DNA of 64,000 bases from assembly GCF_028553725.1 (NCBI RefSeq), contig NZ_CP067126.1, positions 62,001 through 126,000 on the forward strand, written 5' to 3'. Positions within the stretch are counted from its first letter, which is position 1. Each line of letters starts with the position of its first letter. Below, piece by piece: positions 1 through 7,813 of the stretch. Below the pieces are notes generated by a model. That model did no database searches. It was not told the DNA's origin and saw only the letters and a program-made list of their open reading frames with translations. The DNA is from Paracoccus alcaliphilus. GTDB taxonomy: Bacteria; Pseudomonadota; Alphaproteobacteria; Rhodobacterales; Rhodobacteraceae. Made by a program: the position numbers and the translations under genes.

Positions 1-129
1 CTCAAGGCCTTCGGTGAACGCATCTCATCACGAGACCCGGACCGCCAGACCGCCGAAATCCATATCCGCATCGCCCTCATGAACCGCTTCAATGCCCTCG
101 GATCCGCCGAGATCAAACGCGTGGCATGA
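1..129 (+). CDS. IS5-family transposase, C-terminal end (partial)
   Basis: The window opens inside a reading frame of 42 codons that ends at TGA 127-129. Its residues (LKAFGERISSRDPDRQTAE, then IHIRIALMNRFNALG) match the conserved C-terminal end of IS5-group DDE transposases common in Paracoccus and relatives. The enzyme would cut and paste its own element; the catalytic domain lies off the left edge, so activity cannot be judged. It is followed at once by the presumed right end of the element and then by the interrupted exonuclease gene. Confidence 0.75.
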   Translation, partial: LKAFGERISSRDPDRQTAEIHIRIALMNRFNALGSAEIKRVA

Positions 130-182
130 ACTCAACGCGGAAAGGGAAAACTGCGCTCACACACTGACTTCTGCAACAACGC
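1..182 (+). mobile_element. Right part of an IS5-type insertion sequence
   Basis: The transposase stop at 129 is followed by about 50 bases of non-coding DNA ending in TTCTGCAACAACGCC (170-184), which looks like an IS5-type terminal inverted repeat. From about 183 the frame reads PFDMGFLR, a DEDDh exonuclease core motif, so the element appears to sit inside that gene. The exact end and the target duplication cannot be fixed without the left end, which is outside the window. Confidence 0.6.
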
Positions 183-536
183 CCCTTCGACATGGGCTTC
201 CTGCGCAATGCCGCGCTTGAGACCGGGGCCCATTTCGACAATCGCGTGCTGGACACAGTGCTGCTGTCGGCGATGCTGTGGGGGCAATCGGCGCCGCATT
301 CGCTGGACGCGCTGACCGAGCGTCTGGGCATCGTCATCCCCGAGGGCGACCGCCACACCGCGATGGGCGACACGCTGGCCACCGCCGAGGCCTATCTGCG
401 GCTGATCGCCGCGCTGGAGGCCAAGGGACTGGAACGGTTCGAGGATATCCTGACAGAAGCACGCCGCCACCGCCGCCTGATCGAAGACGCAAACAACCGC
501 GCAGCAGAAGCGCGCAAGCCTGATACGGGGGACTGA
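183..536 (+). pseudogene. DEDDh 3'-5' exonuclease fragment cut by an IS
   Basis: From about 183 the frame reads PFDMGFLR, followed by the second conserved block with RHTAMGDTLATAEAYLRL (HxAxxDxxAT), the Exo II and Exo III signatures of DnaQ-type DEDDh exonucleases. Exo I (DxET) and everything N-terminal are missing because the IS5-type element lies immediately upstream; the in-frame stop at 165-167 sits inside the IS end. In Rhodobacteraceae this domain often forms the C-terminal part of larger nucleotidyltransferase/CBS proteins, so the intact gene may have been long. What is left is about 117 codons and should have no exonuclease activity. Confidence 0.7.
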
Positions 537-546
537 CCCTCACGGA

Positions 547-1089
547 TCAGCGCGCCAGCAACTCGTCGGTGCCGATCACTTCGCCATAAAGGAAGGCCAG
601 CGCGGCCATGAAGGCGGCGTGGACCTGTGGCGCGGCCGTGGTCACGCCGCCGAATTCCAGATCGCGGGTTGCGCAGGCATCATGGACGGTGACGGTCCGG
701 TAACCCAGATCGTTGGCCGCCCGGGTGGTGGCATCGACGCACATATGGCTCATGGCGCCGATGACCACGACGTCCTCGATGCCGTTTTCCCTCAGCAGAT
801 CGTCCAGCCCGGTTTCGCGGAACGAGTTGGGGAAGTTCTTGGTGATCACCGGCTCATCAGCGCCGGGCTGCACCGCTGCGTTGATCTGCGCGCCATCGCT
901 GCCCGGCATGAAGATCGGCCCGCCCGGCATCTCGTGGCGGATATTGACGACCAGATCGCCCTTGTCGCGGGCGTGGGTAATGACCCGGGCGGCATTGGCG
1001 GCGGCAGCCTCGATCCCAACCAGCGGGAAGTTTCCGGTGGGCCAGTATTCGTTCTGAAGATCGACGACGAGGATGGCGCGGTTCGACAT
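547..1089 (-). CDS. Isochorismatase-family cysteine hydrolase
   Basis: The 180-residue protein has the length and fold pattern of isochorismatase-like hydrolases. The catalytic triad is visible as Asp10 (VVDLQNEY), Lys84 (VITKNFPNSF) and Cys117 (GAMSHMCVDATTR). Members split amide or vinyl-ether bonds, for example in nicotinamidase or N-carbamoyl substrates; the substrate here cannot be told. The ATG at 1089 was chosen because it has a good ribosome site (GAAAGGA) and begins directly with the first beta strand; longer versions add unrelated sequence. It is divergent from a GlxA-type regulator 94 bases away, a very common pairing, so that regulator probably controls it. Confidence 0.85.
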   Translation of the reverse strand: MSNRAILVVDLQNEYWPTGNFPLVGIEAAAANAARVITHARDKGDLVVNIRHEMPGGPIFMPGSDGAQINAAVQPGADEPVITKNFPNSFRETGLDDLLRENGIEDVVVIGAMSHMCVDATTRAANDLGYRTVTVHDACATRDLEFGGVTTAAPQVHAAFMAALAFLYGEVIGTDELLAR

Positions 1090-1183
1090 GCTGTGTCCTT
1101 TCGATGGGCGTTGCCGGTTGCGTTGAGCATGACCTTCGGCAACAGTGGCGACCACTGGCGAAACCGACAGAATCCGGGGCGAT

Positions 1184-2152
1184 ATGGACAATGAAGCGCG
1201 GATCGGCATCCTGCTTTATCCCGGCGCGCAGCTTTCGGCGGTGCTGGGGCTGACCGATCTGTTCCGCATCGCGACCCGCTTCAACCATCCGGGTCAGGGT
1301 TGCGGCCCGGGATTGCGCATCCTTCACTGGCAGGCCAGCGGGACGGATGCGCCAGAAGTCGTTTTCGACAGCGATCCGCAGCCGGGTGGGCAGGGCACGC
1401 GCTGCGATGTGCTGATCCTGCCGCCAACGCTGGAGCCGCCGATCAGCCCCGGCGCCGCTGCCCCGCTGGCAGCCTGGCTGGCGGATCGTCATGTCGAGGG
1501 GGCGGTGCTGGCGTCGGTCTGCGCCGGGGCCTTCCTGCTGGGCGAAACCGGCCTGCTGGCGGGGCGTGTGGTGACGGCCCACTGGACCCATGCGCAACTG
1601 CTGCGGGACCGCTTTCCCGAGGCGCGGGTGGATACCGATCGGCTGATCATCGACGGCGGCGACATCATTTCGGCGGGCGGGCTGATGTCATGGACCGATC
1701 TGGGGTTGAAGCTGGTCGAGCGTTTCCTTGGCCCCGTCGCGATGGCCGAAACCGCGCGGATGCTGCTGGTCGATCCGCCGGGGCGGGAGCAGCGATATTA
1801 CAGCGGTTTCGTGCCGCGCCTGAACCATGGCGATGCCGCGATCCTGAAGGCGCAGCATCTGCTTCAGGCCAATGAGGGCAAGAAGGCCCGACTGTCCGCC
1901 CTTGCGGCAGCGGCGGGGCTGGAGGAACGCACCTTCCTGCGCCGTTTCCAGAAGGCGACCGGATTGACCGCGACCGATTATGCCCAACGCCTGCGGGTGG
2001 CCAGGGCGCAGGAACTGCTGCAATTCGGCCAGCAACCCATCGAGCGGATCGCATGGCAGGTCGGCTATTCCGACCCGGGCGCCTTTCGCAAGGTTTTCCT
2101 GCGCATCGTCGGCCTGCCGCCGGGGGAATATCGCCAGCGGTTTCACACCTGA
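1184..2152 (+). CDS. GlxA-family transcriptional regulator (DJ-1/PfpI + AraC)
   Basis: The 322-residue protein has an N-terminal DJ-1/PfpI-like sensing domain (about residues 5-180, with the nucleophile-elbow-like [18 protein letters not shown] and a downstream HWTH) and a C-terminal AraC DNA-binding domain (about 215-320) with two helix-turn-helix units ([37 protein letters not shown]). The ATG at 1184 is preferred over an upstream GTG because it starts just before the domain. GlxA-type regulators usually act on a neighbouring gene; here the divergent cysteine hydrolase is the obvious target, with a shared 94-base promoter region. Confidence 0.88.
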   Translation: MDNEARIGILLYPGAQLSAVLGLTDLFRIATRFNHPGQGCGPGLRILHWQASGTDAPEVVFDSDPQPGGQGTRCDVLILPPTLEPPISPGAAAPLAAWLADRHVEGAVLASVCAGAFLLGETGLLAGRVVTAHWTHAQLLRDRFPEARVDTDRLIIDGGDIISAGGLMSWTDLGLKLVERFLGPVAMAETARMLLVDPPGREQRYYSGFVPRLNHGDAAILKAQHLLQANEGKKARLSALAAAAGLEERTFLRRFQKATGLTATDYAQRLRVARAQELLQFGQQPIERIAWQVGYSDPGAFRKVFLRIVGLPPGEYRQRFHT

Positions 2153-2573
2153 ACCGAGCCGCCGCAATCCCGGCTGAGCGCCTCCACCGGATCAAGCTGC
2201 GCGGCCGAACGGGCGGGCAGGAAGCCGAAGGCGATGCGTCCGCCGATTTCCCGGGTGCGTTCCGTGACCGAAACCAACAAGAAGTTCACCATCCCGTTCC
2301 CGCCCACCAGCAGCGTCATGGTCTGGGTGGCAGCCGCTGTCGGCGATGATGGTGCCGTCGCTGATCTTGATGGTGCGGTGGGCACGGGCCGCGACCTTTG
2401 GGTCGTGGGTGACGATGATGATGGTGTGGCCCTGCCTGTTCAGATCCAGAAGCAGGTCGATCCGCTCGGCGCTGTTTTTGCTGTCCAGCGCGCCGGTGGG
2501 TTCATCCGCCAGGATCACGTCGCCACCATTCATCAGCCCCCGCGCGTCCGAAATCCGCTGCTGCCGGCCCCGA
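2143..2573 (-). pseudogene. macB: macB-like ABC exporter remnant with deletions and frameshift
   Basis: Three pieces of a MacB-type ATPase/permease are visible on the minus strand. At 2573-2335 the ATPase part reads [27 protein letters not shown] (Walker B) and the H-loop [17 protein letters not shown]. At about 2325-2238, in another frame, the first permease-core piece reads [21 protein letters not shown]. Directly joined to it is the protein end [17 protein letters not shown]. Walker A, the periplasmic domain and most membrane segments are gone, so at least two deletions and one frameshift have occurred. The remnant cannot work as a transporter. Confidence 0.75.
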
Positions 2574-2698
2574 AATGGCGCCCGAACGGGTGCTGGATAC
2601 CCTGCTGGGCGCGGCGGTCGGCATTGCGGTGTCGGTGCTGCTGTCCAGCCTCGACGACCGCAGGCAGCTGGCGGCGCGGAGGGCGGGGGCTTGCGCTA
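2571..2698 (+). pseudogene. FUSC-type membrane protein tail remnant
   Basis: On the plus strand about 40 codons read [20 protein letters not shown] followed by a charged end ([11 protein letters not shown]). This pattern is typical of FUSC (fusaric acid resistance-like) transporters, in which an R-D-T-x-x-G motif leads into a membrane helix. There is no upstream coding frame that continues the family and no stop close behind in the same frame. It begins exactly where the oppositely oriented macB remnant ends, so this looks like a deletion junction. The match is short and the call is tentative. Confidence 0.4.
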
Positions 2699-3253
2699 GC
2701 CCGCCTGCCAGTCGCGGATCGCGTCCAGCGGCCACAGCAGCATCAGCACGTTCAGCGCCAGCCCGTCGCGGATGATCCATATGGTCAGCAGCTCGAACCC
2801 CAGAACCAGCGCGACAGAGACCCAGACCGGCAGTACCCGCGCCAGCCAGAAACCCGCGATCATCGCCAGAATGTCGGCCACCGAATTCACCACGCTGTCG
2901 CCAAAGTAATCCAGCGAGATGGTGACCGCGCGATAACGCTCGATGATCCGGTCCGAGTTCTCGACGATCTCCCATGCCGCCTCGATCAGCGTGGCGATGA
3001 CCAGCCGCCAGCCAAAGGGCACCCGTCGCGCGATCAGCCAAAGCAGCGCGTAAAAGAGGATCCCGTGCAGCAGATGCGAGGGCGTGTACCAGTCCGCGAT
3101 ATGCTGCGAGTTTTCCGAACTCATGGTCTGGCCGTGCCACAGCTTGACATGACCGCAGGTGCAGATCGGCTCTCGCCCCGCCGCAAGCAGCCACAGCGCG
3201 GCGCCAAGAACGATCAGGGTCACAAGGATATAAGGGGTGAAACGCCGTATCAT
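2696..3253 (-). CDS. DUF2585 / UPF0314 family membrane protein
   Basis: The 185-residue protein has four or five predicted membrane helices, an early [11 protein letters not shown] block and the conserved [18 protein letters not shown] segment seen in UPF0314 (DUF2585) proteins of alphaproteobacteria. Their function is unknown. The ATG at 3253 is chosen: it starts a short basic stretch before the first helix and lies behind AAGG; the upstream extension to 3421 overlaps the tetR promoter and is unlikely. It is divergent from tetR, and its 3' end touches the FUSC scar, so the deletion stopped just outside this gene. Confidence 0.85.
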   Translation of the reverse strand: MIRRFTPYILVTLIVLGAALWLLAAGREPICTCGHVKLWHGQTMSSENSQHIADWYTPSHLLHGILFYALLWLIARRVPFGWRLVIATLIEAAWEIVENSDRIIERYRAVTISLDYFGDSVVNSVADILAMIAGFWLARVLPVWVSVALVLGFELLTIWIIRDGLALNVLMLLWPLDAIRDWQAG

Positions 3254-3368
3254 CAGCCTTGGTCGCTTTGCGTTGGTCGATCCATATTGGCGCAGGGATA
3301 GCGGATTGCCGACCGCTTCCGCCAGTGCTTTCGAGCAAACGGGGCCGGGGGGGACCGGACAAACCGCC

Positions 3369-3404
3369 TTGACATACATACCGACTGGTTGGTAATATTC
3401 CTTC
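3369..3404 (+). promoter_or_regulatory. tetR promoter with overlapping dyad operator
   Basis: A near-consensus sigma70-type promoter is visible: TTGACA at 3369-3374, an 18-base spacer and TAATAT at 3393-3398. The spacer holds a dyad, TACCGAC...TTGGTA (about 3379-3394), of the kind TetR proteins bind. The start codon is at 3405, only seven bases after the -10 box, so the transcript probably starts at or beside the ATG, giving a leaderless mRNA. The placement of the dyad predicts autorepression of the tetR-VOC-SRPBCC operon. Confidence 0.75.
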
Positions 3405-4097
3405 ATGCCAAGACCGACCAAATATCATCCTGAACGCGGCGACGCCCGGACCAGACTGCTGGAGGCCGCGCGTGACGTGATCCGGGCGCAGGGCTTTGCG
3501 GCGACGACGGTGGACCAGCTTTGCAAGGCCGCCGGCGTCACCAAGGGCGCATTCTTCCACCACTTCGACAACAAGGAGGCGCTTGGCATCGCCGCCGCTG
3601 GTTATTGGGCCGAGACGACTTCGGCGCTTTTCGCGGGGGCGCCCTATCACCATCATGCGGACCCGCTGGAGCGGCTGATCGGCTATGTCGAATTCCGCAA
3701 GGACATCATCGACGGCGATCTTGCCGACTTCACCTGTCTGGTCGGGACCATGACGCAAGAGGTCTATGGCTCGTCGCCCGCGATCCGCGACGCCTGCGCC
3801 GCCAGCATCTTCGGCCATGCCGCAACGCTGGAACCCGATATAGCGGCGGCGATCGAGGCACGCGGGATCACGGCGGACTGGACCCCGGCCAGCCTTGCCG
3901 CGCACAGTCAGGCCGTGTTGCAGGGCGCGTTCATTCTGGCAAAGGCCACCGGGGACCGCGCGATCGCACGCGACAGCGTCGATCATCTGCGCCGCTATAT
4001 CGAACTGCTGTTTGCGGCCCCTTGCGGACCGGATCCTTCGCCGACGCACGCTAACGCGGCGCAATCGCACAAGAAAGCTCAAGGAGAACGGATATGA
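3405..4097 (+). CDS. TetR/AcrR-family transcriptional regulator
   Basis: The 230-residue regulator has an N-terminal TetR helix-turn-helix (about residues 14-60: [20 protein letters not shown] then FDNKEAL) and a C-terminal ligand domain. The start at 3405 is fixed by the promoter, whose -10 box ends seven bases before it. Its stop overlaps the next start by four bases (ATGA), so it is translationally coupled to a VOC protein and heads a three-gene unit with an SRPBCC protein. Such cassettes often respond to small toxic or stress compounds; the ligand is unknown. The last 20 residues are polar and poorly conserved in character. Confidence 0.88.
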   Translation: MPRPTKYHPERGDARTRLLEAARDVIRAQGFAATTVDQLCKAAGVTKGAFFHHFDNKEALGIAAAGYWAETTSALFAGAPYHHHADPLERLIGYVEFRKDIIDGDLADFTCLVGTMTQEVYGSSPAIRDACAASIFGHAATLEPDIAAAIEARGITADWTPASLAAHSQAVLQGAFILAKATGDRAIARDSVDHLRRYIELLFAAPCGPDPSPTHANAAQSHKKAQGERI

Positions 4098-4588
4098 CCA
4101 ATCTCGTGACCTGCCTGTGGTTCGACCACGGCGAAGCAAGCAAGGCGGCCGAATTCTATGCCGCCACCTTTCCCGACAGCCACGTGGACCGCGTGAACGC
4201 ATCCCCGTCCGATTATCCCGGCGGCAAAAAGGGCAATGAGCTGACCGTCGAATTCACCGTGCTGGGGCGGGCGTTCCTGGGCCTGAATGGCGGCCCCGTC
4301 TTTACGCCGAACGAGGCCGTCAGCTTCATGGTGCTGACCGGCGATCAGGAGGAAACCGACCGCTATTGGAACGCGATCGTCGGCAATGGCGGCAAGGAAA
4401 GCGACTGCGGCTGGTGCAAGGATCGCTGGGGTCATTCCTGGCAGATCACGCCGAAGCGGCTGATGGAACTGACCACCGGCGCCGACCGCGACAAGGCCGG
4501 ACGCGCCATGGCGGCGATGATGACGATGCGCAAGATCGACATCGCCCGGATCGAAGCCGCGGCGCAAGGATCACAGGCCGAAGGATAA
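4094..4588 (+). CDS. VOC-family protein (PhnB-like / glyoxalase fold)
   Basis: The 164-residue protein follows the PhnB/'3-demethylubiquinone methyltransferase-like' pattern: [20 protein letters not shown] at the start, FLGLNGGP in the middle, and [16 protein letters not shown] near the end. The family has a vicinal oxygen chelate fold, but most members have no known reaction and often lack the metal ligands. It overlaps tetR by four bases and lies 37 bases before an AHSA1-type SRPBCC gene, a common trio. A role in detoxification or small-ligand binding is inference. Confidence 0.82.
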   Translation: MTNLVTCLWFDHGEASKAAEFYAATFPDSHVDRVNASPSDYPGGKKGNELTVEFTVLGRAFLGLNGGPVFTPNEAVSFMVLTGDQEETDRYWNAIVGNGGKESDCGWCKDRWGHSWQITPKRLMELTTGADRDKAGRAMAAMMTMRKIDIARIEAAAQGSQAEG

Positions 4589-4625
4589 CCGATGCTCTGA
4601 CCATTCAACGGGACAGGAAACGATC

Positions 4626-5069
4626 ATGCCAGGCGCCATCACGTTACACCGTATTCTGGCCACCAGACCAGAGAAGGTCTTTCGCGCTTTCGTCGAGCCC
4701 GACGCAATCGCAAGCTGGCTGCCGCCCTATGGCTTTCTGTGCACGGTTCACGAACTGGACGCCAAAAAGGGTGGCAGGCACCGGATGTCATTCAGGAATT
4801 TCACCACCGGCGACAGCCATTCCTTCGGCGGCACCTATCTGGAATTCGTGCCGGGCGAACGGCTTGTCTATACCGACAGCTTCGACGACCCCAACCTGCC
4901 CGGAGAGATGCAGGTCACGGTGACGCTTCGGGCCGTATCCGTGGGCACCGAAATCAGCATAGAGCAGCGGGGCATTCCCGACGTGATCCCGCGCGAGGCT
5001 TGTTATCTTGGCTGGCAGGACTCCCTGCGCAAGCTGGCGAAACTCGTCGAACCCGAGATCAAACAGTAG
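4626..5069 (+). CDS. SRPBCC / AHSA1-type protein
   Basis: The 147-residue protein shows the AHSA1 pattern: an N-terminal RILATRPEKVFRAFVEPDAI, a middle FGGTYLEFVPGERLVYTDSF, and the terminal helix with CYLGWQDSLRKLAKLVE. This START-like fold forms a hydrophobic pocket for small ligands. It is the third gene of the TetR-led unit, 37 bases after the VOC gene, with no terminator between. The reaction is unknown; such VOC-SRPBCC pairs are widespread and usually annotated only by fold. Confidence 0.82.
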   Translation: MPGAITLHRILATRPEKVFRAFVEPDAIASWLPPYGFLCTVHELDAKKGGRHRMSFRNFTTGDSHSFGGTYLEFVPGERLVYTDSFDDPNLPGEMQVTVTLRAVSVGTEISIEQRGIPDVIPREACYLGWQDSLRKLAKLVEPEIKQ

Positions 5070-5326
5070 CGAGAGAGCTTCCGCGACCGCTTCGCGGGGC
5101 AGGCCAGCCTGCTCTCGGGGATATCCCGGCTGACGCGGTGGGTGCCGCAACTCCAGTCGTTGGCCTTAACGCTGCCTATGGTTGTGACCGACATCCAGCT
5201 ATGGATCGCGCGGGTGTTGGCCGGGCGCCGAGCCGCGCGTGGAAGCCCGAGGGTGACGTCACCAATATCCAGCAGAGTCAACTGACCGGCCGGGTATGGC
5301 GGTGTTTGGCGATGCAGGTACAAGTT
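5070..5326. other. Gap without a recognisable gene
   Basis: Between the SRPBCC stop and the IS5-type remnant there is no frame with a recognisable family pattern on either strand. The last part probably contains the terminal end of the IS element whose transposase stop lies at 5327-5329, but I could not pair it with a second end. Confidence 0.4.
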
Positions 5327-5763
5327 TCACAAGCAGAAGATGATGATCGCAGCCAGGATGACGGCGTTGAGGAAATTGCCGCCGCATCGCTCATAGCGGG
5401 TCGCGACCCCACACCCGTCCTTCATGCGACCGAAGGCATTCTCGATGCGGTCGCGCTTGCGACAAGGGCGCTTGCTGTATCTGGCGGGTTTTCTGCGCTT
5501 CTTGCCTCGGGTGGTATGCAGGGGCGGATGCCGCGGTCCTTGAGGTCGTCGCGCAGCCAGTCGGCATCATAAGTCTTGTTACCCGAGAAGCGTTTCACTT
5601 TCGGCAGATGGCACAGCAGCACGAGGGCGCCGCCGCTGTCAGCCATGTGGCCGGGGAAGAGAAAGAAGTCCAGCAGTCGCCCTTTGTCGCCGCCGAGCAT
5701 GCGCAACCTGGCATTCGCTCCCGGGCGAAACCGTCCACTGGACGGTTTCTGCTTCCCTAGCAC
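5327..5763 (-). mobile_element. IS5-family transposase remnant (truncated, frameshifted)
   Basis: The minus-strand frame from 5763 contains LRMLGGDKGRLLDFFLFPGH and YDADWLRDDLKDRGIRPCIP. After a one-base loss near 5505-5513 it continues in another frame with RKPARYSKRPCRKRDRIENA and GNFLNAVILAAIIIFCL to the stop at 5327-5329. These are the middle and C-terminal blocks of IS5-group DDE transposases. The N-terminal third is missing and the frame is broken, so the element is dead. It abuts an IS3-type remnant on its upstream side. Confidence 0.8.
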
Positions 5764-5819
5764 CCCTTCATGCGCCCGATTGCCTGCGGACGCTACCGTC
5801 CTTCGGGAAACCGGTTATA

Positions 5820-6205
5820 CAGCGTCTTGCAAGGTCCGCAGACAAAAGGCGCACCGGGTTGTAGAACATCTCGATGTCATCGAACATGTCCTGCTTTGAA
5901 TATGCCCGTGTCCGGCAGGTTCTGCGCCGAATCCGTTCGCGCTTGATCAGGTTGAAGAGGATTTCGGCGACGGCGCTGTCGTGACAGTTGCCGTGACGGC
6001 TCATCAAATGCTCAAGATTGTGGGCGCGCAGGAACGCAGCCCAGTCCATGCTGGTGAACTGGCTACCTTGATCGGATCAGAACCTTTTTTTCGGCTTGCA
6101 CCGCCAGACCGCCATGAGCAAGGCCTGCAAGACGACATCTGTCGTTTGCCTGCTCTGCATCGACCAGCCGACGCCACGCCGCGAAAAGAGGTCGATGGCC
6201 TCAGC
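5820..6205 (-). mobile_element. IS3-family OrfB (rve integrase) remnant
   Basis: On the minus strand from about 6205 one reads AIDLFSRRGVGWSMQSRQTT and VVLQALLMAVWRCKPKKR. Then, after a frameshift in an A/T run near 6085, come SDQGSQFTSMDWAAFLRAHN, SRHGNCHDSAVAEILFNLIK and IEMFYNPVR. This is the catalytic DDE core of IS3-group transposases (DQGSQF contains the second Asp, AVAE the Glu). After FYNPVR the frame is lost again, so the C-terminus is gone too. It is an old, inactive fragment. Confidence 0.8.
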
Positions 6206-6207
6206 GA

Positions 6208-6648
6208 GTGAGACGAGGGGTGCGCGCAGCCATCGCGGATTTCATCGCCGCCATCCATTGCATGAGCGAACCCGGAGGCGCCGCCTTCCGCGCCTTCCAC
6301 GACGTGAATGGCGGTGTCCGCATCTTCGGCCCATTGCTGACGCGGCTGTGCGAAGGCCCGGCCAGCTTTGCCGGACTGGAGGCGATCCAGCCCTTCACCG
6401 GCTGTCCCGGGCTGCTCGACCAGTCATTGCAGGCGCTGCTGTGGTCGGGCGCGGCGCATCCGGTTGTGCCGGTCAGCGACCCGACGCCCTCGGCGGGGCT
6501 GAACCGGCATCTGCTGAGGCAGTGGGCGCAAGGTGATGCCACCCCGGCGCTGGGGTTCGGGCTGGCCTTCGGTCCCGCCGATCTCGATGTGCTGGCCACG
6601 GGCCGCGCCGGGTGCGATCTGCGTTATCTGACTGTGCTGAAGGGATGA
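6208..6648 (+). pseudogene. C-terminal fragment, methyltransferase-regulatory-domain-like
   Basis: A 146-codon frame ends at 6648. Its residues (FGPLLTRLCEGPASFAGLEA, LLDQSLQALLWSGAAHPVVP, AGLNRHLL, ALGFGLAFGPADLDVLA) resemble the C-terminal regulatory half found behind some SAM methyltransferases (methyltransferase regulatory domain). There is no methyltransferase domain in front: the IS3-type remnant ends exactly where this frame starts, so the gene seems to have lost its N-terminus. It has GC content and codon use like its neighbours. The family call is moderate; the truncation is clearer. Confidence 0.5.
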
Positions 6649-6738
6649 ACAGGCGCGCGATCACGACATGATGATCGCTTTCAGCGGGGGGATCTGTGGC
6701 AGACTTAAGCGAGCCGCCGAACAACAGGGAGACAGCCG

Positions 6739-7626
6739 ATGACCAGATTGACCGCAAAGGATTTTCCGCAGGAACTGCTGGAGCTTTACGATTTCTATGC
6801 TCATGGCCGCATCACCAAGCGCGAGTTCCTTGATCGTGCGGGCAAGTTCGCGGTGGGCGGACTGACGGCGACGGCGCTGCTGGGGATGTTGCGCCCGAAT
6901 TACGCGCTGGCCCAGCAGATCGCCTTTACCGACCCCGATATCGTTGCGGAATACATCACCTATCCCTCGCCCAACGGACATGAAGAGGTGCGCGGCTATC
7001 TGGTGCGGCCCTCGGATGCGACCGCACCGGCGCCGGGCGTGGTCGTGGTGCATGAGAATCGTGGCCTCAACCCCTATATCGAGGATGTCGCCCGGCGCGT
7101 GGCCAAGGCAGGTTTCGTGGCGCTGGCGCCGGACGGGCTGACATCACAGGGCGGCTATCCGGGCAATGACGACAAGGGCAGGGAGTTGCAGCAGCAGGTC
7201 GATCCGGCCTTGCTGATGAACGATTTCTTTGCCGCCATCGAATGGCTGCTGGCCAGCGACATGACCACCGACAAGATCGGCATCACCGGCTTCTGCTATG
7301 GCGGCGGGGTGTCGAACGCGGCCGCCGTGGCCTATCCCGAGCTTGCCGCGGCGGTGCCCTTTTATGGCCGGCAGGCGCCGGTCGAGGATGTGCCGAAGAT
7401 CAACGCCCCGCTGCTGCTGCAATTCGCCGAGCATGACGAGAACGTCAACGCAGGCTGGCCCGCCTATGAGGCGGCGCTGCAAGAGCATGGCAAGACCTAT
7501 GAGGCGCATATCTATCCCGGCACCAACCACGGTTTCCACAACGATTCCACCCCGCGTTATGACGAGGAAGCGGCGGAACTGGCCTGGCAGCGGACCCTCG
7601 ACTGGTTCAACCGATACCTGACCTGA
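6739..7626 (+). CDS. Dienelactone hydrolase-family protein (exported type)
   Basis: The 295-residue alpha/beta hydrolase carries the DLH triad: Cys186 in GFCYGGG, Asp233 in FAEHDENVN and His264 in GTNHGFH. A helix around residues 38-58 ending in ALAQQ looks like a signal segment preceded by ITKREFLDRAGK; related proteins carry a Tat signal here, but this one lacks a clear twin-arginine. The family opens lactone rings of dienelactones; for this long YghX-like subgroup the substrate is unknown. The start at 6739 has a GGGAGA ribosome site. It stands alone between a truncated gene and a sulfatase-like gene. Confidence 0.85.
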   Translation: MTRLTAKDFPQELLELYDFYAHGRITKREFLDRAGKFAVGGLTATALLGMLRPNYALAQQIAFTDPDIVAEYITYPSPNGHEEVRGYLVRPSDATAPAPGVVVVHENRGLNPYIEDVARRVAKAGFVALAPDGLTSQGGYPGNDDKGRELQQQVDPALLMNDFFAAIEWLLASDMTTDKIGITGFCYGGGVSNAAAVAYPELAAAVPFYGRQAPVEDVPKINAPLLLQFAEHDENVNAGWPAYEAALQEHGKTYEAHIYPGTNHGFHNDSTPRYDEEAAELAWQRTLDWFNRYLT

Positions 7627-7813
7627 GGGTTTTGCCGGAATGGCTCACGACGGGGCGTTCATGCACCAAGGGCGCAGACGCGGTGCTTGACTGGTCGCGA
7701 TCCTGGCGTAGCATTCTTGCGATGACGGCCCCCGATCATGTCCTGCCTGTACAGCCACCCTGTCCGGCGGTGGTCCTGTCCTTCACGCGGTATATCCGCT
7801 GGACGCGCCGGTC

